Origin: Ophiodon elongatus
Taxonomy: Eukaryota > Chordata > Actinopteri > Perciformes > Hexagrammidae
Direction: 5' to 3'
Length of the DNA: 64,000 bases
NCBI GenBank assembly: GCA_016806645.1
Contig: JACSYO010000396.1
Location: forward strand, 1,134,501-1,198,500
This document shows, piece by piece, positions 22,253 through 34,500 of the stretch (the first letter of the stretch is position 1; each line of letters starts with the position of its first letter). The notes beneath the pieces are model-generated. The model was given only the letters and a program-made list of their open reading frames with translations, searched no databases and was not told the DNA's origin. Made by a program: the position numbers and the translations under genes.

Positions 22253-22932
22253 TGTTAATGTTAAAAATCTTTGGGCGGACTTGGAAGAGAATTTCTGGAT
22301 TCAGTAGGTTATAATAAAAATCAATTTAATAAAAGTTGGGAATATAGTGCATAATCCTCAGCTGAGGGTTCATAAGCCAATGGCAGGCCACAGCCTTTTA
22401 ACTGTTGCCTGAAAAAGCAGCCTGCGAGAGTTATCTGTCTGTGCGCATTGACCTAAGAGAGCCTCGAACTGACCAGTACATTTGGTAATATAGTCCAATG
22501 AAAATGTGCATCGTCGCCTCTCATTGGCTCAGTTTTACAACATATATTCGGTTAAAGTTTCACATGGCTAGAATCAGCATTCGGATTGGTTGGTCGGTGC
22601 AAAGGTCTCTCCCAGACCTACCGGCACTTGAAGTCATCTCTCCACCCTCTCGTAAAGTTGAGCATATCCACTCCTCATGAGGAGTTGTTTTATTGCCCTT
22701 TGTGTTGATCTTGGAGACTTCAGTGTCTTCATCCCCCTCTCCCTATCTCATTCCATGCATACCTGAACTAAGTCTAAGTAAGAAACTCAATGTGGCTTTC
22801 TTCTATGTCACGCATACTCCTTGCCATAAGGCTTGCTATTCCTTATTTATTATCCTTTTTAAGTATCGTAATTTATACATAGACATTCCTTATTTACAAG
22901 TGTAAGTCATATTATATTATTACAACCTAACA
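22253..22932 (-). mobile_element. Solo LTR, 680 bp, minus orientation, with ATAT target duplication
   Basis: Read on the minus strand the unit starts TGTTAGG and ends TTAACA, so its ends form the short TGTTA/TAACA inverted repeat of LTRs. ATAT lies directly outside both ends (22249-22252 and 22933-22936), a 4-bp target duplication. The middle is colinear with the LTR at 26400-27061 (for example the block 'aaaactgagccaatgagaggcgacgatgcac'). No internal retroviral or gypsy sequence is attached, as expected after LTR-LTR recombination. Confidence 0.75.
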
Positions 22933-22936
22933 ATAT

Positions 22937-23224
22937 CTTCAGGGGACAGCCAGGCGTTTCCCATCATGCCCTGAGGTCCTGCAGTGGTTGGAGAGCAGCT
23001 GTGGCTGAGCCAACAGTGCAGTGATCCGTGGTGATGGACCCAGCACAGGCCGGGTTCATCTTATAGGCGTAAGCACAGAGCCTGTAACTGAATTTTTGGC
23101 CCCTGAAGGCAGCAGAATATTGACATTTTTTCCCCTGAAAGTTGTTATGGCAAATGTGTTGACTATTCCAACAGTTGACACAGAGCAACATAATCATGTA
23201 TATGTTTGTGCACCTGATGAATGT
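22937..23224. other. No feature recognised
   Basis: A short interval between the solo LTR and the repeat at 23225; nothing assignable. Confidence 0.5.
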
Positions 23225-23555
23225 CCTATCATTTCTCCCTTTTCGCTCTGTTTTTGGTCTCCACCAGCTCCTGAGGGAAATATCTTTCTCTTTAGCTGCT
23301 GGATGCTCCACTGGGTTCAGCAGCTAATCTCTAACTGTGTCTGTCTGCTGTTTGCTGCTGAGCAGGTAGAGTACAGTGAGTTTATCAGAGCCTTTTCCAC
23401 TGAGAACAGCTGCCTGCTGCGGCAGAAAGACTGAACTGAAACAGGATCGATGAGCCAGAAAGAGCTGAGGGGAACTTCAGAGTTGGTGGTTTTTGTCGGC
23501 GGGCAAGGAGCGACGCCCGTTACATCACACATGGGACTGGGCCTGTTGTCAACAT
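23225..23555 (+). repeat. Teleost interspersed repeat, non-coding
   Basis: Blocks such as 'tgctgtttgctgctgagcaggtagagtacagtg' and 'gaacagctgcctgctgcggcagaaagac' are familiar to me as a common repeat of percomorph genomes. A 137-codon open frame crosses it but has no protein-like features. Confidence 0.5.
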
Positions 23556-23818
23556 GGAACAACATTGGTTAGTGTAGCTTTAATAATCTGTTATCATGTA
23601 TGCTAATAATAGCCTAGATGACTAGCGGGCTATGTATTGGCTTCTCCTGCTTTTTTGGCACAAGACTGAAGTTGCTTGTTTCTTGTTTCTTGTTTCTTGA
23701 CATGAAGGACACTTGATTGTTGCCGCCCAACATATTCTATCTATTGGTAACAATATTTCATTCATATGTTCCATTAATAATGGCTGCTGCGGGGAGCTTC
23801 GCTCCCCTCGCTACAATC

Positions 23819-24742
23819 CTGTGGTTTCTAGAGTCTTAAAAAGTAGGATGGGAGCCAGAGCCTTCAGTTATCAAGCTCCTCTTCTATGGAACCAACTTCC
23901 ACTTTCAGTACGGGGGGCAGACACAGTGACCACATTTAAGAGTAGACTTAAGACTTTCCTCTTTGATAGCGCTTATAGTTAGGGCTGGCTCAGGTTTGCC
24001 CTGGTCCATTCTTTCCAGCCCCTTGATATGCTGCTATAGGCCTAGACTGCTGGGGAACATCTTAGGATACATTGAGCTCCTCTATCCTTTTCTCTCTCTC
24101 CTTCTGTATGAATTCATGTCCTATCAATGCACATTACTAACTCTACTTCTTCCCCCGGAGTCTTTGTGCTTTCTCACCTCGCAGGTTTCCACGAATCGTG
24201 GTTGCATCTGGACCCTGGTCCTGCCTCCTGGTTCCTGGTTCCTTCTGTGGCCCTGCTGACGCACATTCTTTTCTATTTTACCTTCTGTATGAATTCATGC
24301 ACCATAAATGCACATTACTAACTGCTCCATCCCCGAAGTCTTTGTGCCTTTTCGCCCCGCAGGTTTCTGTGGATTGTGGTTAAATCTGGACCCTGGTCCT
24401 GCGTCCTGCTGTGGTCCTCCCCGTCACCTACTGCTATTATTACATGAATCATTTCTGTCATGTGCATTGAACGTGTTGTAACTCTGTTATGCTGTTCATT
24501 CTGTACACATGGCATCTATTTTGTACTCTGTCCATCCTGGGAGAAGGATCCTCCTCTGTTGCTCTCCTGAAGGTTTCTTCCATTTTTCTCCCTGTTGAAA
24601 GGGTTTTTTTTGGGGGGGAGGGGGGTTTCCTGAGTCGATGAGAGGTCCTGGGACAGAGGATGTCATTGTGTGCAGATTGTAAAGCCCTCTGAGGCAAATT
24701 TGTAATTTGTGATTTTGGGCTATACAAAAATAAATTGAATTG
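23819..24742 (+). mobile_element. L2-type LINE, strongly 5'-truncated (copy 2)
   Basis: Coding sequence starts within the last 60 residues of the ORF (VLKSRMGARAFSYQAPLLWN...LFDSAYS, stop near 23982). The complete 3' UTR follows, with its 181-bp duplication, and ends in TTGAATTGAA. It is closely similar to 5873-6615 and retains about 190 bp (24397-24587) missing there. AATCCT occurs at both edges (23815-23820 and 24743-24748) and may be a short target duplication, although it partly overlaps the tail. Confidence 0.85.
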
Positions 24743-24748
24743 AATCCT

Positions 24749-26074
24749 CCTCCTCTACTTGCTTTAAGACACAATTTGATCCTCCGACCGGCTTCGTGAT
24801 TTACTTTTAATTGCTGCGTTTAAACGCACATGTCCGAGTCATTGTTATAACTGAGATTAACCTGAAAGCAAACGTAGGCCTCTCCACTTCAAACTACTTG
24901 GGAATCAATACGGAGCCGAACAAAAAAAAAATCCCTTTCAACTGACACCTGGATGATTGCATGTCCACAGTGATTAGCAGAGAAACGCGGCCCGTCGATG
25001 TAAAACGGCAAACCTGTGTAACGAGCTGATCCCTGGCACCGATAGCGAGTGGACACGTGGGCAGTGCCGGGTAATGGTGGGGTAAGGGGGTGGCCCATGG
25101 CAGACAGAGGCCCTTCTTTGGTATGGAAATGAGGACTGCAGAGAGCAAAATATGATAAAAATACCGGACTTCCACGCAGAGCACCAAGGGCCGTTTGGAC
25201 ATCTGCTGAGTGCTGTGCAGCTATCGGGCACATGGGGAAATCAACACGCTCATGTGTTTAGAGGAGGAATCCACCCTAAAGTGCAATTCGTGATGCAATC
25301 CATTTTTGTTCCCATCCCCCGGACGACCAGCCAATTACAGCCCCTGAGATGACGTGCTGAGACGTCGCGTTGTCTTCGACATGGACGCTAAATGTCAGGT
25401 GTCGGCCCCCTTTGGATTTACAGAGAGATGTTTTCCTCCGGCGCTGACATTCAACACTCACACAGGCTGGAATCAAACAGTCGAGAGACCCGCTGCTCCG
25501 CCGACCGCCCCAGGAGCCGCAATAGACCACAATGCAACGCTGCAGCCACAAGACGTGTTGCGTTGTCCGCCCTCGCTGTGCCTGGGATGACCGGGATCAT
25601 AACAGGAAACAACGATACGGTCGGTGAGTGTACAGTTTTTTCATATTTTTCTGGTTTCATATTTGTCTGAGGCTGGTGCTATTTGGCTCACTGATCGCTG
25701 AGGCTGTGGTCTACAGGGGATTGACCGGTATGTGTGGAATCCCTGTCTTCTTGCCGTTCTTTAGTGTAGTCGCAAGCCTATGTAGCTTGAAGCTAACTCG
25801 AGCAAGGGAGACATATGCCGAGCAAGTCCAGTGGCTGGCGAGATATGAATATGAATATTTGGTTATGCTTTTGGTTGGTCTTGTTTCGTTGTGTTTGGAG
25901 CATGTATAAATGGCTTACATGAGAAGTAGCCCGGATTTTTTCTGTTATTCTGATAGGCAACATCATTATATTTGTTCTTGATTAGTGTCTTCTCTCACAG
26001 AGGGAACCCCAAAGTTTTTAAAAAGGGGTACACTTTGGCCCCACCTGTGGGGCCGTCGGGTGGAGGAATAGGCA
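24749..26074. other. No gene recognised
   Basis: The GC-rich parts 24880-25230 and 25380-25620 have overlapping open frames on both strands but no recognisable protein or splice context. They may be conserved non-coding sequence. Confidence 0.4.
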
Positions 26075-26300
26075 CAGCCGGTTAGCTTAGCTTAGCATAA
26101 AGGCTGGACGCAGCAAGCCTGGCTCTGTCGAAAAGGTAACAAAATCCAAAGATGATTAATTTACACATCATGTCTCATGTGCTTAATCTCAAAAACTGGA
26201 ATGTGAAAAACAACAATTTGCTGTCCTACAGGGGGGTTGTGTGGAGAACTGTTTCCTGGCTGTGAGCAGTTGCCAGGTAACCAGCAGAGAAGTCGCCCAG
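26075..26300 (+). repeat. Teleost interspersed repeat ('gttagcttagcttagcataaag' family)
   Basis: The blocks 'gttagcttagcttagcataaaggctgg', 'cctggctctgtc..aaaggtaacaaaatcca' and 'ccaggtaaccagcagag' follow the order I know from a widespread percomorph repeat. Non-coding. Confidence 0.55.
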
Positions 26301-26399
26301 CTGGCGGGTTCTCACATCTCACAAAACACAAGAGCACATTTATGAATAGGCATTATATTGATAAATCAAAAGTGTATCCAGAATCTAAATTGTTACTTT

Positions 26400-27140
26400 T
26401 GTTAGGTTGTAATAAAATAAAATGACTTACACTGTAAATAAGGAATGTCTATGTATAAATTACGATACTTGAAAAGGATAATTAATAAGGAATAGTGAGC
26501 CTTATGGGAAAGAGTATGCGTGACATAGAAGAAGGCCACATTGAGTTTTCTAACTTAGACTTTCAGGTATGCATGGAATGAGAAGACGAAGGGGGATGGA
26601 TACTACAGACACACAAAGGGCAATAAACCAACTCCACTTGAGGGGGATGCTTTGCCAAACTGTGTGTGAGGGGGAGAGATGACATCAAGAGCCATAAAGC
26701 CCAGAGGAGGACCATATGAACCAAAGTGACCAATCGGAATGCTGATTCTAGCCATGTGAAACTTTAGCCGAACCTATGTTGTAAAACTGAGCCAATGAGA
26801 GGCGACGATGCACAATTTCATTGAACAATATAATCGAATGTACTAGTCTGTTCAGAGCTCTCTTAGGTCAGCAGCACAGACAGTAACTCTCTCAGGATGC
26901 CTTTACAGGCAACTGTTTGGGCCTGTGGACTGCTGTGGCCTATGATCCCCACTGAGATTTTTATTCTGTTATCACAACGCTTTTCACTTTATTAAATATG
27001 CTTTATCATAACTTTCGGTCCAAGAAGTCCTTTGTCTCCCCGGAACTTTTCTCAGAATACAATAATTGGTGATCCCGACGTGGAGAGATGGACGGGGGAG
27101 ACGAAGTCCTTTGTCTCCCCGGAACTTTTCTCAGAATACA
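26400..27140 (+). mobile_element. LTR retroelement collapsed to LTR + primer site + LTR end
   Basis: The LTR runs from TGTTAGG at 26400 to AATACA at 27061 and is colinear with the inverted solo LTR at 22253-22932. Five bases downstream lies TGGTGATCCCGACGTGGA (27067-27084), matching 15 of 18 bases of the tRNA-Trp primer-binding site TGGTGACCCCGACGTGAT. After a further ~18 bp the last ~40 bp of the LTR are repeated (27102-27140). The whole coding interior is thus missing, deleted between the two LTRs. ACTTT precedes the left end and recurs 2 bp after the right CA, a possible target duplication. Confidence 0.75.
27067..27084 (+). promoter_or_regulatory. Primer-binding site, tRNA-Trp type
   Basis: TGGTGATCCCGACGTGGA differs at three positions from the sequence complementary to the 3' end of vertebrate tRNA-Trp. 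This primer is used by some retroviruses and other LTR elements to start minus-strand DNA synthesis. Confidence 0.7.
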
Positions 27141-27261
27141 ATACTTTCTTCTTGGAAGGGATATTAAAACTTAATCTAGTGACACGGTAAAAAATATAAC
27201 AGTTATGAGTTGAGTTAAAATTCTGATGCACGCATTTAACTGGTAGACATCATGACGTTTG

Positions 27262-27415
27262 TGGTTTTGAAGCCTCAAGTTCGGCATTTTGGCCGACACC
27301 ATCTTGGTATTTTGTAACAGGTGAATTGAAGTGACCATATTTTGACTATGGAGGAGTGATGTAGAGACGTCGTATATACGGCTCTGGTAGCAGTAGCGAT
27401 CTGTCAATCACAGTA
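27262..27415 (-). repeat. Interspersed repeat 'F1' (copy D), fragment
   Basis: It matches the segment 'ttttgaagcctcaagttcgg...gacgtcgtatatacggctctggtagcagtagcgatctgtcaatcaca' of copy C. Both ends are missing. Confidence 0.7.
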
Positions 27416-30400
27416 ACTGTCTACTGATTCCTACCAGCGGAATGCGTTTATATTATTTATGAATTATTTGCATCTGCATGTTTTGAAATTCTGATTGTGA
27501 CGTCATTATTAAATAACCCAGAATGTGATTATGGTTTATCTTGAACACTAGATTTTAATGTATTAGGCTCAATGTTTCAGGTTAAACTTAAATGATATAA
27601 CTCATCAAACCCAACTGTTTCTGAGCTGAGTAGCTGCTCCTGTGTGTTCCAGCAGTCAACACACACACCGTATTCTACATGAACGTAGAGACAGAGCGTA
27701 CTCTGCTCTCATTGCCATGTCCTGGGAGCATCTTGTTGGCAGCACACAGTCGATAGTTCCATATTTATAAGATTTATATGAAACATTAAAGGCGTTGAAA
27801 TCACATCTTCGTGTCGACAACATTTCACCGACCGTGGACATGACTTTGGAGGAATAGGTTGACAGTAACTGATGTCATCTCTTTCAACCTGCAACTGAAC
27901 AAACCATCAACATTTTCAAAGACATTGTTGATTTGTGACACGTTGATGAACCACATTTTAGCCGGTTGAAAAGACGGCGTAAATAGGTCTTAGACCAGGT
28001 CTTAGGTCCTGGTCCAGACCGAATATCACCCAGTGTTCAACTAGAAATCAACAGATGCCGGGTGGTGCTCTCTGGGCCTCGTCAGTTTGTTTGACGTCTT
28101 TAGTTGACGCGGCGTCGTTACTCCTGGTGACCCGCTGCCTTTGCTTCCTGGCGTACATTGTGTTTGAGAAAAGGTAGTTCATTCTTTACTTCCCGCCTGT
28201 TGCCGTCTCTGCTGTTGGTCAACCTGCCTGCTTCAACACTGACAGTCTCACCTGCAGGCATCTGATAAAGAAAACCATGAGCACAGCTGATAGATTGAAA
28301 AAAAAAGATGTAATAAATAGTGTTTTATATCAGCTGTACTGCACAAAATAGGGCTTTTAAAAAAATAATTAAAAAGACATGAACAATATGTAGGGGTGTA
28401 TGTATAGTAGGGGTGTATGTATACCATGCCAGTAAAACATTGGCCTCACCCAATGAACCAATCTGACAAACTGTCCGTTAGTGGAACCTCATTGCTGAAG
28501 ATCCACACACTAACTAAGGAGAGAACCAGAGGGAGAACCGTGACAGAAAATATACTTGTTTTGTTCCTGTGGGACGTTTTATTGTTCCGCTACAGCTCAA
28601 ACATGTCAATTCTAGTGAAACACCCCCCTCTTGTGTTCGGCTTCAAAGCTGCATCGACGTGTGGTTTCAAAATGTGAACCAGCTTCTGACCAGATGACCA
28701 GAGGGATCCAGAGGGTCTCGTTTAGCAAGATGAGTTAAACCAGTCCTACTTCATCAGATCTTAGCTTATTTTCAGAAAACTCGGTTTCACCTTCGATATG
28801 TCTGAGATATGTCTGAGATATGTCTGGCCCACGCTACCGTTAAAACATATCCCCACACACCAGATAGATAGATGTACATCAGACCAGCAACAGTTGTCCA
28901 GAGTAAGCTCATTTCTCTGGGAAAACAGTCCGGGGAGAGTCAAATCTACCTTTGTTTCAAAACACATTTTACATGACAGAAAATAATTGTTGAAAATATA
29001 GTATTAAATATAGTACTAAATAAATTATTACTATTGTATGTAATGCTGTGTGGCTGTGAACAACAAAATGTTTGCCTTCGCATGTTTTTCTTCAATGGTA
29101 ATCGATGTGATCAGTGCTCGATGCCTCATGTCTGTGTTTCACTCATGAATAATAAACCAGATGGGACTTTGGTCACTCACATCTGCTGAGTTTTTCTCCA
29201 TGAACCTGATGAATCCTGGTTTAGTTCGTTGGGCAGCTGAGCCGAGACAAAATACTGAGACGGCCTCCCGGTTTATTATAACCAGCTGTGATGATGCATC
29301 GTGTCCAGCAGATGGTGCTAGATATGCACCGCATGGACGGGGCGGCCTGTGGCTCCCGGGTTTGGTCTCTACACGTAACACTCTTCTTCCAACTTGTGCC
29401 TTTACTACTGTGCCTTTAAAAGTACCTGTCCCCTTTACATTTTTTTTGGGGAGGGGGTTCCAATAGAAAGGTAAATATGATTCAGAGGAAGAAAAAAAAA
29501 AATGAAACGTAAGAAGATGAGCAGCTTTATTGTTAGTTTAGTTGACCACCAGAGCTAATAAATTTATTCTTAAATTTTACATACAAGAACCTCTTCTCAA
29601 GCACCAAGATCATGCCCTCAGACATCTACTCATTCATCGATCAATAAATACAAATAAACAAAAATGATAAGCCAAAGTCACACATTAAATGTTACTGTGA
29701 ATATCTGATACAATGCGGGAGGAGCAAAAGCAGAGTCAAAGTCATTAAACTTGATAGAAAGTGACTTTAGAGCTTTAGCACTACTATAAAATAATAGAGT
29801 ATTACAGTATATGAAGTAAGAGGCAGTGATTAACAATTTAACCTCCAAACAATCTACTGCCATCTGCTCAAGTCCTCTTAAAGGACTTGAGCCTCTAACA
29901 GCCAGGTTCAAGTCCATCCTGGTCCTTTAAAAAATATACAACTATATTGTGAACTACACTACTATATACCTACAGTCGCCATGGTAATCTGTGTCACCTA
30001 TACGCATCATCCTGGTCGCTGTGCTCCAGTAACCCATGACAGCATGGACCAGAGGAGACCCCACTGGTGGTCTCACCGCATCAGTCAGCGGTCAGAGAGC
30101 GCTGCTGCCTCCACTCTGACACATCCAGTCTGCACGGAGACTCAGAGACTCACTGGGGGTCACTGGGGGTCACGGACTAACAGAGGTTAGGGTTGTGGGC
30201 GGGGTTTACATTCGGGAGCCACAGTTCTCGAAGTTCATTTGCACCAAAAGCAAAATACCGTAGAAAACTAACTGGAGTTTCCTCGTGGGACATTTCTCTT
30301 CTTCAACTGTCACATACAGGCAACTTGCCGACACATTACAGACTTGAGATGAATTTATACATCAATTCCAAATAAAAAATATGAGCTATTTTGAAGCATA

Positions 30401-31330
30401 AATCTTTGTGATCACAGCCAGGGTTCCCACTCGTTTCAGTGATGGAGCCGGTGTGACAACAGGTTTGCCTCATCCAGTAACATGGTCCTCTGTGGAGGTC
30501 TGGTTTAGAAGACGGGCAGTCTATGGCTTTAACTAAAGCTAAAACAGAATCCTGTGGTCCGAGAGCTACCATTTGATCTTTAACATAAACTTCAGACGGC
30601 AATGTGATCGTGTCGTCTCTTTTAGACTAGAAGTTCATTTTGAGATAATGGAAAAAAAAGAAAAGAGGATGTTGAAATCATTTTCCAAGACAAGATTTTC
30701 AAGGACATTTTACTTTTTCTCTCATTTTCCAGAAGTTTTCAATGACTGGAAAAGTTCTTCTATGAGTCAAAGCTGCCATAGGAGATGAATCTAATGAGAA
30801 GCAGCAATAGCAGAATAATAACTACAAATCCGTACAGTGAGTACTCCAGCAGCTCAGTACTGCTTTAACATAAAGGCAACATGAGACTGCAGCAAAGGTC
30901 AAAACAGAAAGGTTTCAAAATTACCAGCAGAAGATGTATGCTGACTTTTAGTCCCTACTAAGATTAAATGAAATGCTGGATCCTACATTTCCCACAATGC
31001 AACACAGGAGCATTCTTTCAACCACCCTCCCAACCGTTACATTCCACACCTCTGGTGTGTATCGCAGGATATCTGTTAGACATCTGTTGTCTGTGGGCCT
31101 GAGCTGAGGTCAGCGATGACCTCACCGTGACATCATCAGGGTTATATTCTCAGTCTCGGCCACAGAAGACGATCAGTGTCAGTGTTCCTGACAGCGAGCC
31201 GACTGTTGGAGTGCGAGCAGAGTGAAGGCAGTGAGACACACGCTGAGCTTTGAACTGCAACGCAAACCCAAAAGAGGATTTTCCTCAGAAATCAATATGA
31301 TGAGCAGATGAAGCTTCATGCAGCCTAACA
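27416..31330. other. About 3.9 kb without recognisable gene or named repeat
   Basis: This lies downstream of the 3' end of hccs. In mammals ARHGAP6 ends tail-to-tail with HCCS, so I looked for RhoGAP-like exons here and saw none. Small direct repeats occur at 28390-28425 (two 'taggggtgtatgtata' units) and 28799-28827 (three 'tgtctgagata' units). Confidence 0.45.
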
Positions 31331-31358
31331 GATGTTCTGCAAACACTAACGGAGTCTT

Positions 31359-31364
31359 TTTATT
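31359..31364 (-). terminator. Probable hccs polyadenylation signal (AATAAA)
   Basis: AATAAA on the minus strand lies 137 nt downstream of the hccs stop codon. It is the first canonical signal after the CA repeat, giving a predicted 3' UTR of roughly 155-165 nt. Confidence 0.6.
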
Positions 31365-31427
31365 GGTCTTCTAGGTAGCTTTTCTTTCACAGCACACATC
31401 CTGTCCAGCGCTGAAATGAGGAAGTCC

Positions 31428-31432
<5 letters not shown>

Positions 31433-31498
<66 letters not shown>
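31433..31498 (-). repeat. (CA)33 tract in the hccs 3' UTR
   Basis: Thirty-three uninterrupted TG units on the plus strand, so CA in the hccs mRNA. The stop TAA (31503-31501) is followed by AA and then directly by the CA tract. It makes up around 40% of the predicted 3' UTR. CA-rich RNA is a known binding sequence of hnRNP L. Confidence 0.95.
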
Positions 31499-31500
<2 letters not shown>

Positions 31501-31502
<2 letters not shown>

Positions 31503-34500
31503 AGGAGGTCCAGCGCCACCAGGTGACCTTCATGCGGTCCCACACGGCGCCTAAAGAGTCGTAGGCGGGGCGCACGTCCAGGATGGAGAACTGGTAGTTC
31601 TCCTTGTTGATTTCTCCGTCGTAGTAGTCGATGACGTAGCGCACCTCCTTCCCACAGCGGTCGATGATCCAGTCGTGGCGGTCGAAAGGCAGCTCGTAGC
31701 TAAAGAGGAGGAGAGATGAATCCAATGAAGTAAGGTGGTACTTGTACATTACCCGTAGTGCTACTCATCAATCTAGATAGTTTTTGGTGTTTTTTGTCTC
31801 ACAGGATGGATTAATTATGTTTATAAGTTAGAAAAAATTGAATAAAAAGGCTACATTTCAAGTAGAACATACCAACTTCTCTACACTGAACTATGTCTTA
31901 CGATGCACTGTTTACAAAATGTCACTGTCTTTGTACATGTCTCCACATCTTCATCCCTTTTGTGTTTTACTAACAGGTGACAACAACATGAGGTCCTCCT
32001 GGTCTGACTCCTACACGTCTGTGACGTCCGTCACTGGACCACCGAGCACATGTGGGGTGCTTTTACTTCCCCCCCCTCGTATTTCTGATCCATGCCACGT
32101 AACGATGAAACCACTGAAAACCAATGTTTATGGGATTTCATAGTGTGGTTGATGGATTCAGGTCGTAATCTTGACATTTTAGTGAAAACTATTTGAAGTC
32201 TACATATTGTGTAACGGGCTTTCAAGTCCACAGAAAGAAAGAAAAAAAAGAGAGAAAACTTGTGCTGTGATTGTATTACTCCACGGGTTAAAGGAAATAG
32301 TCCGTCGATAGACGGGAGGTAAAGTGTGACGGAGCTCACCCCATCCAGTTGCGGAAGCGAGCCCTGGGGGAGAACTCTTTGGCTTTACCCCCGAACCTCT
32401 TCAAGGACGGCCCACAAGGACATTCACTGCAAGACAACAACACAGGATGCTCATCAAATAACAGGCAGTGTACAGGCAGATTAAACTGGAACACTTGTGT
32501 GGAGCTTTCCATTCATTTGAGACACATTGTTATTTTGTTCAAACTCACTCAGCGTGCAGCGCCTCCCATTTCAGGATCTCCTGCCAGGCCTGCTCGTTGT
32601 TCGTGTTGTGGATTTTAATGATGTTGGTCATATCTTGAGTTCCGAGGTCGTCTTCACGCCAGCGCCACCTGCAGCGCGAACAGGGCTGACCGTTAAATCA
32701 TACCCAAAACAGAAAGGTTTTTTCATCCCATTCCCCCTGGAGATCTTAAGACTATTTTTTTTTTCAAAAAGAACCAAGCCAGTCTCCCTACCTACCGCCC
32801 CTCCTCCTCCCAGTTTAAGGGTGTGACGCTGTCCTTATTAAAGCTTGTAGTATATGCAGACTAAGCATTTGGATATTGAGCCAATTAAAGATGATTATTA
32901 TTTTTAAATGAAAATAAAAAAAGGACCATGAGAACAACTTCCACACAGATGTGAACCAAACCATGCTGGTCAGGTTAGCCTTTGGGTGAATCATGGCGCT
33001 CACATGGTGAACGCGTATTACAAGTCAGGGTTGGAAGAGCCTTGGGTGTCATTTAGATCTGTTGTTTAACCACATTGTGGTTTCCCAGTGGAAACACTGA
33101 ACAGAGAGTGGGATGTGTGCGGACCAGGGGGGTGTGCCACGAAGCAAGTTCAACATAGCCGGGCTTACTTTACTTAGCTGGCTCGACAAAACCTAAAGCC
33201 CCAGTCAGAGATACCGGTTACCACTACCTGGTTATCAACTGGCTTTGAGAACCAGGTTTTCTTCATCAGGCATCTTTCCCATAAAAGGAGGCGATTGGCA
33301 TCATTTCACTCTTCTACCGCACTGACAGACCCAACCGCATGCTGCCTACTTCCATCAAGAGGAACATTTATAATTTTCTTAAATTCCCCATAGCTCTCCA
33401 TTATGACAGCAGGAACAACACTGATGCTGCAAACAAGGAAGGAGAGGAAGAATATTTTTCAAGTTAATATCTATTTCATCACTTTATGCAAGCTCAATGC
33501 CTACTGTTTATTTCTACAGCGGCACATTCTGCCACCATTACACTTGACGGACAGATTTAAACGTCTTGCTCAAGGATTACATTCAGCTCTCAACGGGGAA
33601 ATCACTGTAGTTCTTGGCCAAATATTGATCGATGATTATCAGTGATGTGACAGACGGGAAGGGGGAAGTACATGAATAGCAGCAGCAGTTGAGAGTAGGG
33701 CAGAAGCACGAAAAGTGTCTGCAGTGAACGCTCCAGATAAAAAGAGAGTCCGCCTTCAGAGGGACGCAGACAAGAGAGCGATGGACTGTGAGGGCGCTCC
33801 TTATGGCGGGGGGCTCACCTGCAGGCTTATGTCATAAGACAGTGTTTGTGCAATCGAATCAAAACTATTATTAATTACCCCCATTGACAGCTTGGGGAGA
33901 AAAAAAATGTACACTCTATCTTTTAATCTTTAGGCTCCCAGCTTTCAGATGATGTATACAACTTCTATGTGGGTCTCTCAGGGTTACAGAGCACACGGGG
34001 ATGTTACATGCTGGAAAACCTGAAACCACCTGCGCTACATCACGGCCCACGTGTCCGGAGATGAACCGGCATACGGAGGCCACGTGGTATGGACTGACCC
34101 TTTCCGCAGCATGGCGTTCCAGAACATCTGCTCAGATGGGTAAACCCAGTTCTTCTCCCCGTTGGGGCGAGGTATGGTGGACTCCTCTCTGGTCAGGGGG
34201 AGGGCGAAGGGCTGGTCTGAAGCTGGGACTTGGTTAGGAGGAGGCATCTGCACACACGGGCAGGAGAGACAGCTCAACAACACACACATACACACACACA
34301 CACACATATATATATACACACACTCACCCGTTAAGCATCACCAATGTGATCCAAAGCTCATCTCTCCGAGAGGTAGCACCTTTTTTGCTTATTGTTTTGT
34401 GAACTGCGATTCTGTCCATGTGGTTCTTTAGTCCAAAGACAGATCACACATTGATCCATTTCCACTTGGTTCCCCCGCCCAGCACCCACACCCTCTTTTC

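Noticed and set aside
23021..23434. 137-codon frame as a host gene
   Set aside because: Its second half lies in a common interspersed repeat and the first has no protein-like features.
27416..31330. Last exons of a convergent arhgap6
   Set aside because: Expected from mammalian synteny, but no RhoGAP-like or other recognisable exon was found.
32549..32668. Frameshift in hccs coding exon 5
   Set aside because: Re-reading the bases gives exactly 120 bp with the expected phases; the reading frame is intact.
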